This document shows, one piece after another, positions 1 to 7,055 of a stretch of DNA of 23,517 nucleotides; the stretch's first letter is position 1, and each line of letters begins with the position of its first letter. The notes under the pieces were generated by a model. It ran no database searches. It was not told the origin of the DNA and saw only the letters and a program-made list of their open reading frames with translations. A program made the translations under genes and the position numbers. Source of the DNA: CAZIGK01 sp964538615 (GTDB lineage: Bacteria > Pseudomonadota > Alphaproteobacteria > Rickettsiales > RI-342). Location of the stretch: assembly GCA_964538615.1 (NCBI GenBank), contig CAZIGK010000029.1, positions 1-23,517 on the forward strand, given 5' to 3'.

Positions 1-30
1 AGGCAGGCATCCACGGAAAGCCTTCTCTGA

Positions 31-126
31 CTCCGCTCGGCTTGCTAGCCTCGCTACGCGTCGGGGCTAAAGCCCCTCTCGCTAACGCTCGCTAAAGACG
101 GCGGCCTGCTTGCCGCCGTTCTTGTC
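31..126. repeat. Composite intergenic repeat, short-core copy 1
   Basis: This is a divergent copy of the repeat at 5475-5579 and 5637-5741. The head CTCCGCTCGG (31-40) and the block TCTCGCTAACGCTCGCTAAA (77-96) match those copies closely. Three hairpins can be drawn: GGCT-TGCT-AGCC (39-50), GGGGCT-AA-AGCCCC (63-76) and ACGGCGGC-CTGCTT-GCCGCCGT (98-119). In the other copies the same slots hold different but still mostly paired sequences. The copy lies beyond the 3' end of murA. Bases 1-13 before it resemble the tail of another common repeat type (AGGCAGGCATCCA). Confidence 0.8.
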
Positions 127-150
127 CCCTATACACAACACCCGCCCTTG

Positions 151-179
151 TCATTCCGGGCTTGACCCGGAATCCATCT
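151..179. repeat. 29-bp palindromic repeat, copy 1
   Basis: TCATTCCGGGCTTGACCCGG followed by AATCCATCT. The stem ATTCCGGG (153-160) pairs perfectly with CCCGGAAT (166-173) around a 5-base loop. Identical copies lie at 5602-5630 and 23231-23259. The palindrome starts 15 bases past the murA stop codon, so it would lie in the murA 3' UTR. No T-run follows on the murA strand, so it is not a textbook intrinsic terminator. Confidence 0.9.
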
Positions 180-194
180 CTCTTGTCTCTGGTT

Positions 195-1481
195 TCATCC
201 GGCAACACGGGCAATAGAAGCCCCAAGGTTGGATAATTTTTCTTCCACCCGTTCATAACCACGGTCAAGATGGTAAATACGGCTAATTTCTGTCTCCCCC
301 TCCGCAGCCAGTGCCGCCAGCACCAGAGAGATAGACGCCCGCAAATCCGTTGCCATCACCGGTGCTCCACGCAGCTTTTCCACCCCACGCACAATCGCCG
401 TATGACCTTTCAGGGTAATATTCGCCCCCATGCGCCCCAATTCCGGCACATGCATGAAGCGATTTTCAAAAATCGTCTCATCAATGGCAGAGGCTCCTTC
501 CGCGATAGTCATCAGCGCCATCCATTGTGCCTGCATATCGGTCGGAAATCCAGGAAACGGCTGTGTCTCCATATCCTGCGCCAGCAACGGCACGGTACCA
601 TCCCGATAGACCCTAATGCCCCCGTCCACGTCTTCCACACCCACTCCGGCATGGCGCAATTTATCCATGACGGCACGCATCAACTGCGGTTGCACCCCCT
701 GTAAAACCACATCTCCACCCGTAATGGCTGCGGCCACGGCAAAACTTCCCGCTTCAATGCGGTCTGCCACCACAGCATGCCGCGCTGCCTGCAATCTCTC
801 CACCCCATCAATCACCAGCCTATCCGTGCCCACCCCTTCAATCCTGGCACCCATGGCTTGCAGGCAATGTGCCAAATCCGTGATTTCCGGCTCACGGGCG
901 GCATTGCGTAGAATCGTTCGTCCCTTCGCCAGCGTTGCGGCCATCAACGCATTTTCTGTCGCTCCGACAGAAACCTTATCAAACTGAATTTCCGCACCTT
1001 TCAGCCGCCCATCCACTTTCGCATGCACATACCCCTGATCCAGCGTAATGGTGGCTCCCAATTCCTGCATGGCTTTCAGGTGAAGGTCAATGGGGCGGGT
1101 ACCAATGGCGCAACCACCGGGCAGGGAGACAATCGCCTCACCAAAACGCGCCAGCAGCGGCCCCAATACCAGTACAGATGCCCGCATCTTCCGCACCAAC
1201 TCATAGGGAGCCGTCAAATTATCCACTCCACTGGCATCCAATGTCATGACATGGCCAGTGTGCCCCCCCTCGGCATGCCCCTCCATGGTTAGGCGCACCC
1301 CATGGTGCCCCAATAGGGTCGCCAGCGTAGTAATATCCGCCAAATGCGGCAGGTTTGCTAACGTTAAGGGCTTATCAGAAAGCAAACAGGCGGTCATCAA
1401 CGGTAGGGCGGCGTTCTTTGCCCCACTAATCGCGACCGTGCCATGCAGCGGCTTTCCCCCAATGATGCGTAGCTTATCCAT
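195..1481 (-). CDS. murA: UDP-N-acetylglucosamine 1-carboxyvinyltransferase
   Basis: MurA transfers enolpyruvate from PEP to UDP-GlcNAc, the first committed step of peptidoglycan synthesis, in the cytoplasm. The 428-residue length is normal for the family. Lys22 in SGAKNAAL and the PEP-reactive cysteine Cys124 in PGGCAIGTRPIDLH are both present; a cysteine here usually goes with fosfomycin sensitivity (family knowledge). The N-terminus MDKLRIIGGKPLHG is canonical, which fixes the ATG at 1481. The nearest SD-like AAGG lies inside the end of dcd, about 14 bases upstream. Only 9 bases separate the gene from the dcd stop, so the two are probably cotranscribed. It is the last gene of the minus-strand run and is followed by repeats. 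Confidence 0.98.
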   Translation of the reverse strand: MDKLRIIGGKPLHGTVAISGAKNAALPLMTACLLSDKPLTLANLPHLADITTLATLLGHHGVRLTMEGHAEGGHTGHVMTLDASGVDNLTAPYELVRKMRASVLVLGPLLARFGEAIVSLPGGCAIGTRPIDLHLKAMQELGATITLDQGYVHAKVDGRLKGAEIQFDKVSVGATENALMAATLAKGRTILRNAAREPEITDLAHCLQAMGARIEGVGTDRLVIDGVERLQAARHAVVADRIEAGSFAVAAAITGGDVVLQGVQPQLMRAVMDKLRHAGVGVEDVDGGIRVYRDGTVPLLAQDMETQPFPGFPTDMQAQWMALMTIAEGASAIDETIFENRFMHVPELGRMGANITLKGHTAIVRGVEKLRGAPVMATDLRASISLVLAALAAEGETEISRIYHLDRGYERVEEKLSNLGASIARVAG

Positions 1482-1490
1482 ACCGGCGTA

Positions 1491-2069
1491 TCATGCCTTC
1501 CGGTTCAGCAGTTGTTCTACCCGTGGCAGGGTCACTCCACGTTGTCCCATATATTTCCCGCTACGATCCCCATAGGATGTCTCGCAGACAGAATCCGCCT
1601 TCAGGAACAAAAATTGACACGCCCCCTCATTGGCATAAATTTTCGCCGGTAGTGGCGTGGTGTTGGAAAACTCCAGCGTCACATGCCCTTCCCATTCCGG
1701 CTCCAATGGCGTCACATTCACAATAATGCCACAACGGGCATAGGTCGATTTTCCCACACACACCACCAGCACATCGCGGGGAATCCGAAAATATTCCACC
1801 GTACGCGCCAGCACAAAACTATTGGGCGGAATCACACACACGTCCGTCTGCCGATCCACAAACCCTTTGTCGGAAAAATCCTTCGGATCCACCACCGCAC
1901 TATCCACGTTGGTGAAAATCTTAAACTCATCCGCTACCCGCGCATCATAGCCATAAGAAGACAAGCCATAGGAAATAACCCCCTCACGCGCCAGTTTCTC
2001 ATGAAACGGTTCAATCATTCCTTTGTCCTGCGCCTGCTGGCGAATCCAATGATCTGGCATGATGGGCAT
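1491..2069 (-). CDS. dcd: dCTP deaminase
   Basis: Dcd deaminates dCTP to dUTP, feeding dTTP synthesis. The predicted protein has 192 residues, matching the family (about 190). Visible landmarks are the start MPIMPDHWIR, the nucleotide-binding GKSTYAR (106-112), the probable catalytic Glu133 in VTLEFSNTT, and the C-terminal YGDRSGKYMGQRG. The reading frame stays open to 2105, but the family N-terminus and a GAGG 6 bases upstream support the ATG at 2069. It lies 9 bases upstream of murA and 99 bases downstream of the FAD dehydrogenase. I see no clear terminator in the 99-base gap, so readthrough from the upstream gene is possible. Confidence 0.96.
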   Translation of the reverse strand: MPIMPDHWIRQQAQDKGMIEPFHEKLAREGVISYGLSSYGYDARVADEFKIFTNVDSAVVDPKDFSDKGFVDRQTDVCVIPPNSFVLARTVEYFRIPRDVLVVCVGKSTYARCGIIVNVTPLEPEWEGHVTLEFSNTTPLPAKIYANEGACQFLFLKADSVCETSYGDRSGKYMGQRGVTLPRVEQLLNRKA

Positions 2070-2168
2070 ATACGGCCTCGTGCGTCGCTGTAATCTATAA
2101 ACCACCCACCTAACTAGCCGCCGCCGCCGTCCCTGTCACCAGAAAAAACATCCTACGGCTGCTTTGCC

Positions 2169-3797
2169 TCACTCCCCAACCAAACTCTTCGCCACCGCTT
2201 CCGCCACTTTAATGCCATCCACCCCTGCGGACAAAATGCCTCCAGCATAGCCTGCTCCTTCACCGGCGGGATATAACCCAAGGGTGTTGATGCTCTGAAA
2301 ACTCTCATCCCGCTTCATCCGAATGGGGGATGATGTGCGCGTCTCCACCCCGGTCAACACCGCATCTTCCATATCATAACCGGCTATTTGCCTGCCAAAT
2401 GGCGTTAACGCCTCCCGAATCGCTGCAATCGCATAATCCGGCAGGCAGGTGGATAAGTCCGTTGGCGTCACACCCGGCTTGTAGGACGGCACCACCTCGC
2501 CCAGATGGGTCGAGGCAACCCCGCGAATAAAATCCCCCACCCGTTGCGCCGGGGCAAAATAATGGCCGCCTCCGGCCACAAACGCCGCGCTTTCCCACTG
2601 TCGCTGAAAATCAATCCCCGCCAGTGGATGCCCCGGATAATCCTCCGGCGTAATACCCACCACAATGCCGGAATTGGCGTTCCGCTCTGCGCGGGAGTAC
2701 TGGCTCATGCCGTTGGTCACCACCCGCCCTTCTTCCGAAGTCGCGGCCACCACGGTTCCGCCGGGGCACATGCAAAAACTATACACACTGCGCCCGTTAC
2801 TGGCGTGATACACCAGCTTATAATCCGCCGCCCCCAATATCGGGTGTCCTGCAAACGGCCCAAATCGCGCCTGATCAATCAAAGACTGCGGGTGCTCAAT
2901 GCGAAAACCCACCGCAAATGGTTTGGCTTCCACATAGACTCCACGGTCATAGAGCATCTGAAACGTATCGCGGGAGCTATGCCCCACCGCCATCACGACA
3001 TGGTCGGTTGCCATACGCTCGCCCCCTTCCAGCACCACACCGCGCACCTGACGCGTTCCATCGGCGCGGGTTTCCACCTCCACATCCACCACCCGGCTCT
3101 GAAACCGATATTCTCCACCCAGCTCCTCAATGGTGCGGCGCATGTTTTCCACCATTTTCACCAGCCGGAACGTCCCAATATGCGGATGCGCCTCCGTCAA
3201 AATCTCCTCAGGCGCTTCCGCCTTCACAAACTCTTCCAGTACCTTTCGCCCCAAAAACCGAGGGTCTTTAATCTGGCTGTATAATTTCCCATCCGAGAAA
3301 GTGCCCGCCCCACCCTCTCCAAACTGCACATTGGATTCTGCCTGCAATTCCGATCGCCGCCACAGCCCCCACGTATCTTTTGTGCGTTCCCGCACCACCT
3401 TGCCACGCTCCAGAATAATGGGCTTAAATCCCATCTGCGCCAGTATCAGTCCGGCAAACAATCCGCAGGGGCCTGCCCCAACCACTACAGGTCGCCTGCC
3501 CTGCGTCACTCCGAAACCTTCCGGCGCTTTGGCCACATGATGATACGTCATGTCCGGTGCGGGACGAATATTCGGGTCTTTGGCATATTTTTTCAGCAGA
3601 GCCGCTTCACCACGCACCTCCACATCCAATGTATAGACCAACAAAATCGCATGTTTTTTGCGCGCATCATTGCCCCGCTTGAAGATACGGCAGGACAGCA
3701 TATCCTCTGCCCGAATCCCCAACCGTGCCAACACCGCCGCCTCAATCGCCTCCGGGGCATGGTCAATGGGTAATTTGATCTCACTTAAACGCAACAT
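2169..3797 (-). CDS. FAD-dependent dehydrogenase (COG2509 type)
   Basis: A 542-residue flavoprotein of the widespread, poorly characterised COG2509 group. After an N-terminal domain of about 100 residues comes a Rossmann dinucleotide motif GAGPCG (107-112), with the ribose-binding acidic residue Glu130 in ILERG. The family hallmark QFGEGGAGTFSDGKLYSQ follows. The C-terminus carries the FAD-closing stretch GLYPAGEGAGYAGGI. The substrate is unknown; being cytosolic with no partner domain, it could be a redox or repair enzyme. The ATG at 3797 is chosen because AGGA lies 9 bases upstream; a GTG at 3803 would leave only 3 bases. Its start overlaps a short leader ORF (3785-3871), suggesting translational coupling. 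Confidence 0.88.
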   Translation of the reverse strand: MLRLSEIKLPIDHAPEAIEAAVLARLGIRAEDMLSCRIFKRGNDARKKHAILLVYTLDVEVRGEAALLKKYAKDPNIRPAPDMTYHHVAKAPEGFGVTQGRRPVVVGAGPCGLFAGLILAQMGFKPIILERGKVVRERTKDTWGLWRRSELQAESNVQFGEGGAGTFSDGKLYSQIKDPRFLGRKVLEEFVKAEAPEEILTEAHPHIGTFRLVKMVENMRRTIEELGGEYRFQSRVVDVEVETRADGTRQVRGVVLEGGERMATDHVVMAVGHSSRDTFQMLYDRGVYVEAKPFAVGFRIEHPQSLIDQARFGPFAGHPILGAADYKLVYHASNGRSVYSFCMCPGGTVVAATSEEGRVVTNGMSQYSRAERNANSGIVVGITPEDYPGHPLAGIDFQRQWESAAFVAGGGHYFAPAQRVGDFIRGVASTHLGEVVPSYKPGVTPTDLSTCLPDYAIAAIREALTPFGRQIAGYDMEDAVLTGVETRTSSPIRMKRDESFQSINTLGLYPAGEGAGYAGGILSAGVDGIKVAEAVAKSLVGE

Positions 3798-3871
3798 ATA
3801 CACATATCCTGAATTAATGCCCGATGACGAAAGCCGTATCTTGCGGGTTCAATCACCGTTGCTGTGACCAT
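3785..3871 (-). CDS. Cysteine-ended leader peptide (28 codons)
   Basis: A short ORF lying between holC and the FAD dehydrogenase. The peptide begins MVTATVIEPARYGF and ends QDMCICCV before a TAA stop. It has the strongest Shine-Dalgarno in the window: AGGAGG 7 bases before the ATG, directly after the holC stop. It is out of frame with the dehydrogenase and overlaps its first 13 bases. Three cysteine codons lie within the last five sense codons, next to the downstream start. This layout resembles known uORF attenuators that sense cysteine or metal through translation of clustered Cys codons. I do not recognise a named family, and function is inferred from layout only. Confidence 0.5.
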   Translation of the reverse strand: MVTATVIEPARYGFRHRALIQDMCICCV

Positions 3872-3892
3872 GATGGATCCTCCTCATGGAAT

Positions 3893-4342
3893 CTAGGCTT
3901 TTTGCTGCCATCCCCCGTTTGCCCCCTGCTGCCAGTAGCTCAGCCCCTCGCCACCCGCTTTCAGCTCTTTCCAACGTTCACGCGCCTTTTGCAATCGTTC
4001 GCTGTCCTGCTCTTCAAACAGATATAACACCCTTGCGAAAGCCTCCTTATCCGGCATAGGGGCATCCTCCACCACCGCCAGAAGCGTGGCCGCATTGGGA
4101 TTGCTCTCACCCGTGGTTAAAAACACGGGCTGCCTTTCAGGTCTTGGCTCGGCATCACTGCCATGAGGCAAAAACCCCGCCTCATCCACCATCCATAACC
4201 GCTGGTTCAAATGCTCCATGCACTCCTGCGTGCGGCACCGCACCAGTGCTTTCATTCCGGCAGCAAGGGTTCGCTGCATCAACTGGTACAATCCCACATC
4301 CAACGGGGTCTGGGTCAAATGGTAAAAGCGAATGTCAGCCAT
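3893..4342 (-). CDS. holC: DNA polymerase III subunit chi
   Basis: HolC links the replicative clamp loader, through psi, to SSB on the lagging strand. The protein is 149 residues, matching the family (about 147-150). The start MADIRFYHLTQTPLDVGLYQ is typical of alphaproteobacterial chi, as are LNQRLWMVDEAGFLPHG and LYLFEEQD. The frame is open upstream to 4828, but that stretch is antisense to queE and is not coding. No Shine-Dalgarno precedes the ATG; a -10-like TATAGC (4358-4353 on this strand) ends 10 bases before it, so the transcript may be almost leaderless. It begins the minus-strand operon and is divergent from queE, with 54 bases between. Confidence 0.9.
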   Translation of the reverse strand: MADIRFYHLTQTPLDVGLYQLMQRTLAAGMKALVRCRTQECMEHLNQRLWMVDEAGFLPHGSDAEPRPERQPVFLTTGESNPNAATLLAVVEDAPMPDKEAFARVLYLFEEQDSERLQKARERWKELKAGGEGLSYWQQGANGGWQQKA

Positions 4343-4396
4343 GGTTTTTTGTGCTATAGGGCAAAAGTTGAAACGCAATAGATAGTGTAAAAACCC
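4343..4396. promoter_or_regulatory. Divergent holC/queE promoter region
   Basis: This gap of 54 bases must carry both promoters unless they lie inside the genes. A TATAGC (minus strand, 4358-4353) and a GATAGT (plus strand, 4381-4386) each end 10 bases before the respective ATG. Neither gene has an SD sequence. The -35 regions are weak. No preQ1 riboswitch fits here. Confidence 0.35.
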
Positions 4397-5077
4397 ATGT
4401 TCGGCAACAACCCGAAACGCCCCCCAACGCAAGGGGATGGTCAAAGCCTCGATATTCAGGAAATATTCCCCACCCTCCAGGGTGAAGGCCCCTACGCCGG
4501 CTGGCCTGCGGTATTTATTCGTCTGGGCGGTTGCAATCTGGCCTGCGCCTTTTGCGATACGGAGTTTGAAAGCTATACCCCGCAGCCTCTCGCCCATATC
4601 CTGCAACATGTCGGGGTACAGGCCTGCAATCCACAAGGCCAGCGCACCCGACATCTCATTGTCATCACCGGCGGGGAGCCTCTGCGCCAACCCATCGCCC
4701 CGCTCTGCCACTCCCTGTTGCAGGCGGGTTTTGCCGTACAGATAGAAAGTAACGGCACCCTCTGGCGCCCCCTGCCTGACCCCGTGGATGTCATCCTCTC
4801 CCCCAAACAAAGCAATGGCCAGTACCACCCCTTACGTCCGGATGCATTGGCGCACGCCACTGCCCTGAAGTTCATTATCTCCACCCGACAACCCGGCTAC
4901 GACACCGTACCGGAGGTCGGACAAAACCAACATCCCCAACTTCCCATCTATGTCCAGCCAATGGATGAATATGACGCTGCCCAAAACCATGCCAATCAGC
5001 AGCTTGCCTTGCAACTAGCCGAAAAACATGGTTATCGTTTGTCATTACAACTCCACAAGTTTTTAAGCATCCCGTAA
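4397..5077 (+). CDS. queE: 7-carboxy-7-deazaguanine synthase
   Basis: QueE is a radical SAM enzyme that contracts 6-carboxytetrahydropterin to 7-carboxy-7-deazaguanine (CDG) on the way to queuosine. The 226-residue protein has the [4Fe-4S] cluster motif CX3CX2C at Cys46, Cys50 and Cys53 (GGCNLACAFCDTEF), which matches QueE. The family stretch QEIFPTLQGEGPYAGWPAVF precedes it, and the SAM-binding VITGGEPLRQ follows. The N-terminus MFGNNPKRPP fits the family, supporting the ATG at 4397 despite the missing SD. It starts a plus-strand run; the next gene begins 12 bases after its stop. Confidence 0.96.
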   Translation: MFGNNPKRPPTQGDGQSLDIQEIFPTLQGEGPYAGWPAVFIRLGGCNLACAFCDTEFESYTPQPLAHILQHVGVQACNPQGQRTRHLIVITGGEPLRQPIAPLCHSLLQAGFAVQIESNGTLWRPLPDPVDVILSPKQSNGQYHPLRPDALAHATALKFIISTRQPGYDTVPEVGQNQHPQLPIYVQPMDEYDAAQNHANQQLALQLAEKHGYRLSLQLHKFLSIP

Positions 5078-5089
5078 GCCATTTTTCCC

Positions 5090-5434
5090 ATGTCCTTCCC
5101 AGATTTACCCCCCCCTCCCTATTATGCCGTCATTTTCAGCGCCCGCCTGAACGCGCATGCCATGACAGATTACCCCTCCATCGGCGCTGCTCTGTCGCAA
5201 CTGGCCAGCCAACAGAACGGGTATCTTGGGCATGAATCTTTATTACAACCGGATGGACGGGAACTCACCATCTCCTACTGGACATCCGAAGCCGCCATCA
5301 AAGCCTGGAAACAGCAGCAAGAACACCAACAGGCACAAACCTTTGGCAAAAAAAGCTGGTTCCACTATTACGCCGTGCGCGTCGCCATTGTGGAACGCGC
5401 TTATGAATTCGATGCCAGTAAAGAGCAATGGTAA
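5090..5434 (+). CDS. Antibiotic biosynthesis monooxygenase-like protein
   Basis: A 114-residue protein resembling the ABM / YqjZ-like dimeric alpha-beta barrel group. A hydrophobic strand (YYAVIFSARL) opens the domain, GYLGHESLLQPDGRELTISY covers the central strands, and TSEAAIKAWKQQQEHQQAQ forms the typical helix. The C-terminal WFHYYAVRVAIVERAYEF matches the family end. Members include haem-degrading and quinol monooxygenases, but many are uncharacterised, so no substrate is assigned. It sits 12 bases after queE and is probably cotranscribed with it. There is no obvious tie to queuosine synthesis. A block of repeats follows its stop. Confidence 0.75.
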   Translation: MSFPDLPPPPYYAVIFSARLNAHAMTDYPSIGAALSQLASQQNGYLGHESLLQPDGRELTISYWTSEAAIKAWKQQQEHQQAQTFGKKSWFHYYAVRVAIVERAYEFDASKEQW

Positions 5435-5474
5435 AATGTTGATAATAGTACAAGATTTTTTAAAGATGGGGGTA

Positions 5475-5579
5475 TTCCCTTGGCTCCGCTCGGCCTGCTT
5501 GCCTCGCTACGCAGTCGGCACTACGTGCCTCTCGCTATCGCTCGCTAAAGGGCGAGGACTCCTGTCCTCGCTTCTTGTC
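5475..5579. repeat. Composite intergenic repeat, short-core copy 2
   Basis: A 105-bp unit repeated 162 bases downstream (5637-5741). It begins TTCCCTTGGCTCCGCTCGG and ends CGCTTCTTGTC. Hairpins are GGC-CTGCTT-GCC (5492-5503), GGCAC-TAC-GTGCC (5517-5529) and a perfect 8-bp GCGAGGAC-TCCT-GTCCTCGC (5552-5571). The 5435-5763 gap holds only this copy, the palindrome at 5602-5630 and the second copy. Confidence 0.93.
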
Positions 5580-5601
5580 CCTCGCACCAGACCCATCCGG
5601 G

Positions 5602-5630
5602 TCATTCCGGGCTTGACCCGGAATCCATCT
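5602..5630. repeat. 29-bp palindromic repeat, copy 2
   Basis: Identical to 151-179 and 23231-23259, with the perfect 8-bp inverted repeat ATTCCGGG/CCCGGAAT. It lies between the two 105-bp direct repeats, so palindrome and composite unit alternate here. Confidence 0.92.
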
Positions 5631-5636
5631 CTGCCC

Positions 5637-5741
5637 TTCCCTTGGCTCCGCTCGGCCTGCTTGCCTCGCTACGCAGTCGGCACTACGTGCCTCTCGCTAT
5701 CGCTCGCTAAAGGACTCGGACTCCTGTCCTCGCTTCTTGTC
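5637..5741. repeat. Composite intergenic repeat, short-core copy 3
   Basis: Nearly identical to 5475-5579. The main change is in the third hairpin slot, where GGGCGAGGAC becomes GGACTCGGAC, leaving only GGAC-TCCT-GTCC (5718-5729) perfectly paired. It ends 22 bases before queC, whose SD (AAGG) lies just past the repeat. Confidence 0.93.
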
Positions 5742-5763
5742 TCTCGTTCTCTAAGGTAGTGTC

Positions 5764-6498
5764 ATGCCACACCCAAAAGCCATTGTCCTGCTCAGCGGCG
5801 GGCTAGACTCAGCCACCACAGCCGCCCTTGCCAAACAACAGGGATACGAGCTGTATGGCCTCAGCTTTCGTTATGGCCAGCGCCATGCCGTTGAGCTGCA
5901 ATGCGCTGCCAAAATTGCCCGGCATTTAGGCTTCGCAGATCATCGCATCGCCGATGTGGATTTACGGCTGTTCGGTGGCTCTGCCCTCACCTCAGATATC
6001 GCCGTGCCGAAAGACCGCAAAGAAGAGGACATCGGCCACGGTGTCCCCGTCACCTACGTCCCTGCCCGCAATACCATCTTCCTCTCCTATGCGCTCGGCT
6101 GGGCAGAAGTGCTGGGTGCGTTCGATCTTTTCATCGGCGTTAATGCTGTGGATTACAGCGGCTACCCGGATTGCCGACCCGAATATATCGCCGCTTTCCA
6201 AACGCTGGCCAATCTGGCAACAGCGGCAGGCACCGGTGGTAGCGGCCATATTACCGCCGGACAGTTCACCATCCATACCCCACTCATTCACCTTACCAAA
6301 GCCGAGATTATTCGACAAGGCACGCAAGCGGGGGTAGATTACGCCCTGACCCTCAGTTGCTACGACCCCACCCCAGACGGTAAAGCCTGCGGCCATTGCG
6401 ACAGTTGCCAGCTCAGGCTGCAAGGCTTCGCGCAGGCGGGTCTGCAAGACCCCGCTCCCTACAGCCCATCATCCGAACAGACGGAGAATCACCCATGA
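5764..6498 (+). CDS. queC: 7-cyano-7-deazaguanine (preQ0) synthase
   Basis: QueC converts CDG to preQ0 with ATP and ammonia. The 244-residue protein opens with the PP-loop ATP motif LLSGGLDSATT. Its C-terminal zinc site is Cys199, Cys209, Cys212 and Cys215 (CYDPTPDGKACGHCDSC). Internal family signatures include SFRYGQRH, YVPARNTIFLSYALG and GVNAVDYSGYPDCRPEYI. AAGG lies 7 bases before the ATG. Its stop overlaps the queF start as ATGA, so QueC and QueF are translationally coupled. The repeat block separates it from queE and may interrupt or stabilise the transcript between them. Confidence 0.98.
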   Translation: MPHPKAIVLLSGGLDSATTAALAKQQGYELYGLSFRYGQRHAVELQCAAKIARHLGFADHRIADVDLRLFGGSALTSDIAVPKDRKEEDIGHGVPVTYVPARNTIFLSYALGWAEVLGAFDLFIGVNAVDYSGYPDCRPEYIAAFQTLANLATAAGTGGSGHITAGQFTIHTPLIHLTKAEIIRQGTQAGVDYALTLSCYDPTPDGKACGHCDSCQLRLQGFAQAGLQDPAPYSPSSEQTENHP

Positions 6499-6971
6499 CC
6501 CACAACATCGAAACCAACCTCTACGCCCCCCTCACGCAACTGGGCAGCCACACCCCGCTGCCTACCAACCCGGAAGATGCCAAACTGGAGCGCGTCTCCA
6601 ACCCACATCCCGGTGCGCGCTATCTGGTGCGCTTCACCTGCCCAGAGTTCACATCGCTTTGCCCCATCACCGGCCAGCCGGACTTTGCCCATCTGATGAT
6701 TGATTATGTGCCCAATGACTTTCTGGTGGAAAGCAAATCCCTGAAGCTTTACCTGCATTCCTTCCGCAACCATGGCGATTTTCACGAGGCCTGCACCATA
6801 CGCATTGCCAAAAAGCTGGAAGAGTTCCTCAAACCCATGTGGCTACGCATCGGCGGTTACTGGTACCCACGCGGCGGCATTCCCATTGATATTTTCTACC
6901 AGACAGGTGATGTCCCCAAAGGCATCTGGGTACCAGATCAAGGCGTCCCCCCCTACCGTGGCCGGGGCTAA
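6495..6971 (+). CDS. queF: NADPH-dependent 7-cyano-7-deazaguanine reductase, short type
   Basis: QueF reduces the nitrile of preQ0 to the amine of preQ1. At 158 residues this is the single-domain (YkvM-like) type. The nitrile-attacking Cys56 lies in SLCPITGQPDF with Asp63 after it, and the substrate-binding ESKSLKLY motif (79-86) follows. HGDFHEAC and GGYWYPRGGIPIDIFYQTG also match the family. The frame is open upstream inside queC, but the ATGA overlap and the family length favour the start at 6495. It is the last queuosine gene of this run. Confidence 0.96.
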   Translation: MTHNIETNLYAPLTQLGSHTPLPTNPEDAKLERVSNPHPGARYLVRFTCPEFTSLCPITGQPDFAHLMIDYVPNDFLVESKSLKLYLHSFRNHGDFHEACTIRIAKKLEEFLKPMWLRIGGYWYPRGGIPIDIFYQTGDVPKGIWVPDQGVPPYRGRG

Positions 6972-7011
6972 TTCACTCTTCGCCGTCATGCCTTGCTTTT
7001 TCGCACGACAC

Positions 7012-7034
7012 AATGTATATATAATGTATATACA
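7012..7034 (+). promoter_or_regulatory. mazEF operator and -10 box
   Basis: A perfect inverted repeat, TGTATATA (7014-7021) and TATATACA (7027-7034), spans 21 bases. A consensus -10 TATAAT (7020-7025) is embedded in it. The sequence can also be read as a direct repeat, AATGTATATA at 7012-7021 and 7023-7032, 11 bases apart. It lies 22 bases upstream of mazE. Binding here by MazE or MazE-MazF would block the promoter, the usual autoregulation of such modules. The -35 is weak. Confidence 0.75.
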
Positions 7035-7055
7035 ATCAAGACAGAGAGTACCATC

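Noticed and set aside
4343..4828. Upstream extension of the holC reading frame
   Set aside because: It is antisense to queE and lacks family similarity; HolC begins at MADIRFYHL.
5475..5741. Possible CRISPR array from spaced repeats
   Set aside because: Only two 105-bp units with a palindrome between; the size, lack of regular short spacers and absence of cas genes do not fit.
5226..5759. A 177-codon plus-strand frame running through the repeat block
   Set aside because: It starts inside the ABM-like gene in another frame. The repeats are open in this frame and translate to strings such as VIPGLTRNP, a well-known source of false protein entries.
5742..5763. preQ1 riboswitch before queC or queE
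   Set aside because: Only 22 non-repeat bases precede queC and 54 bases precede queE, and no pseudoknot-type pattern is visible.
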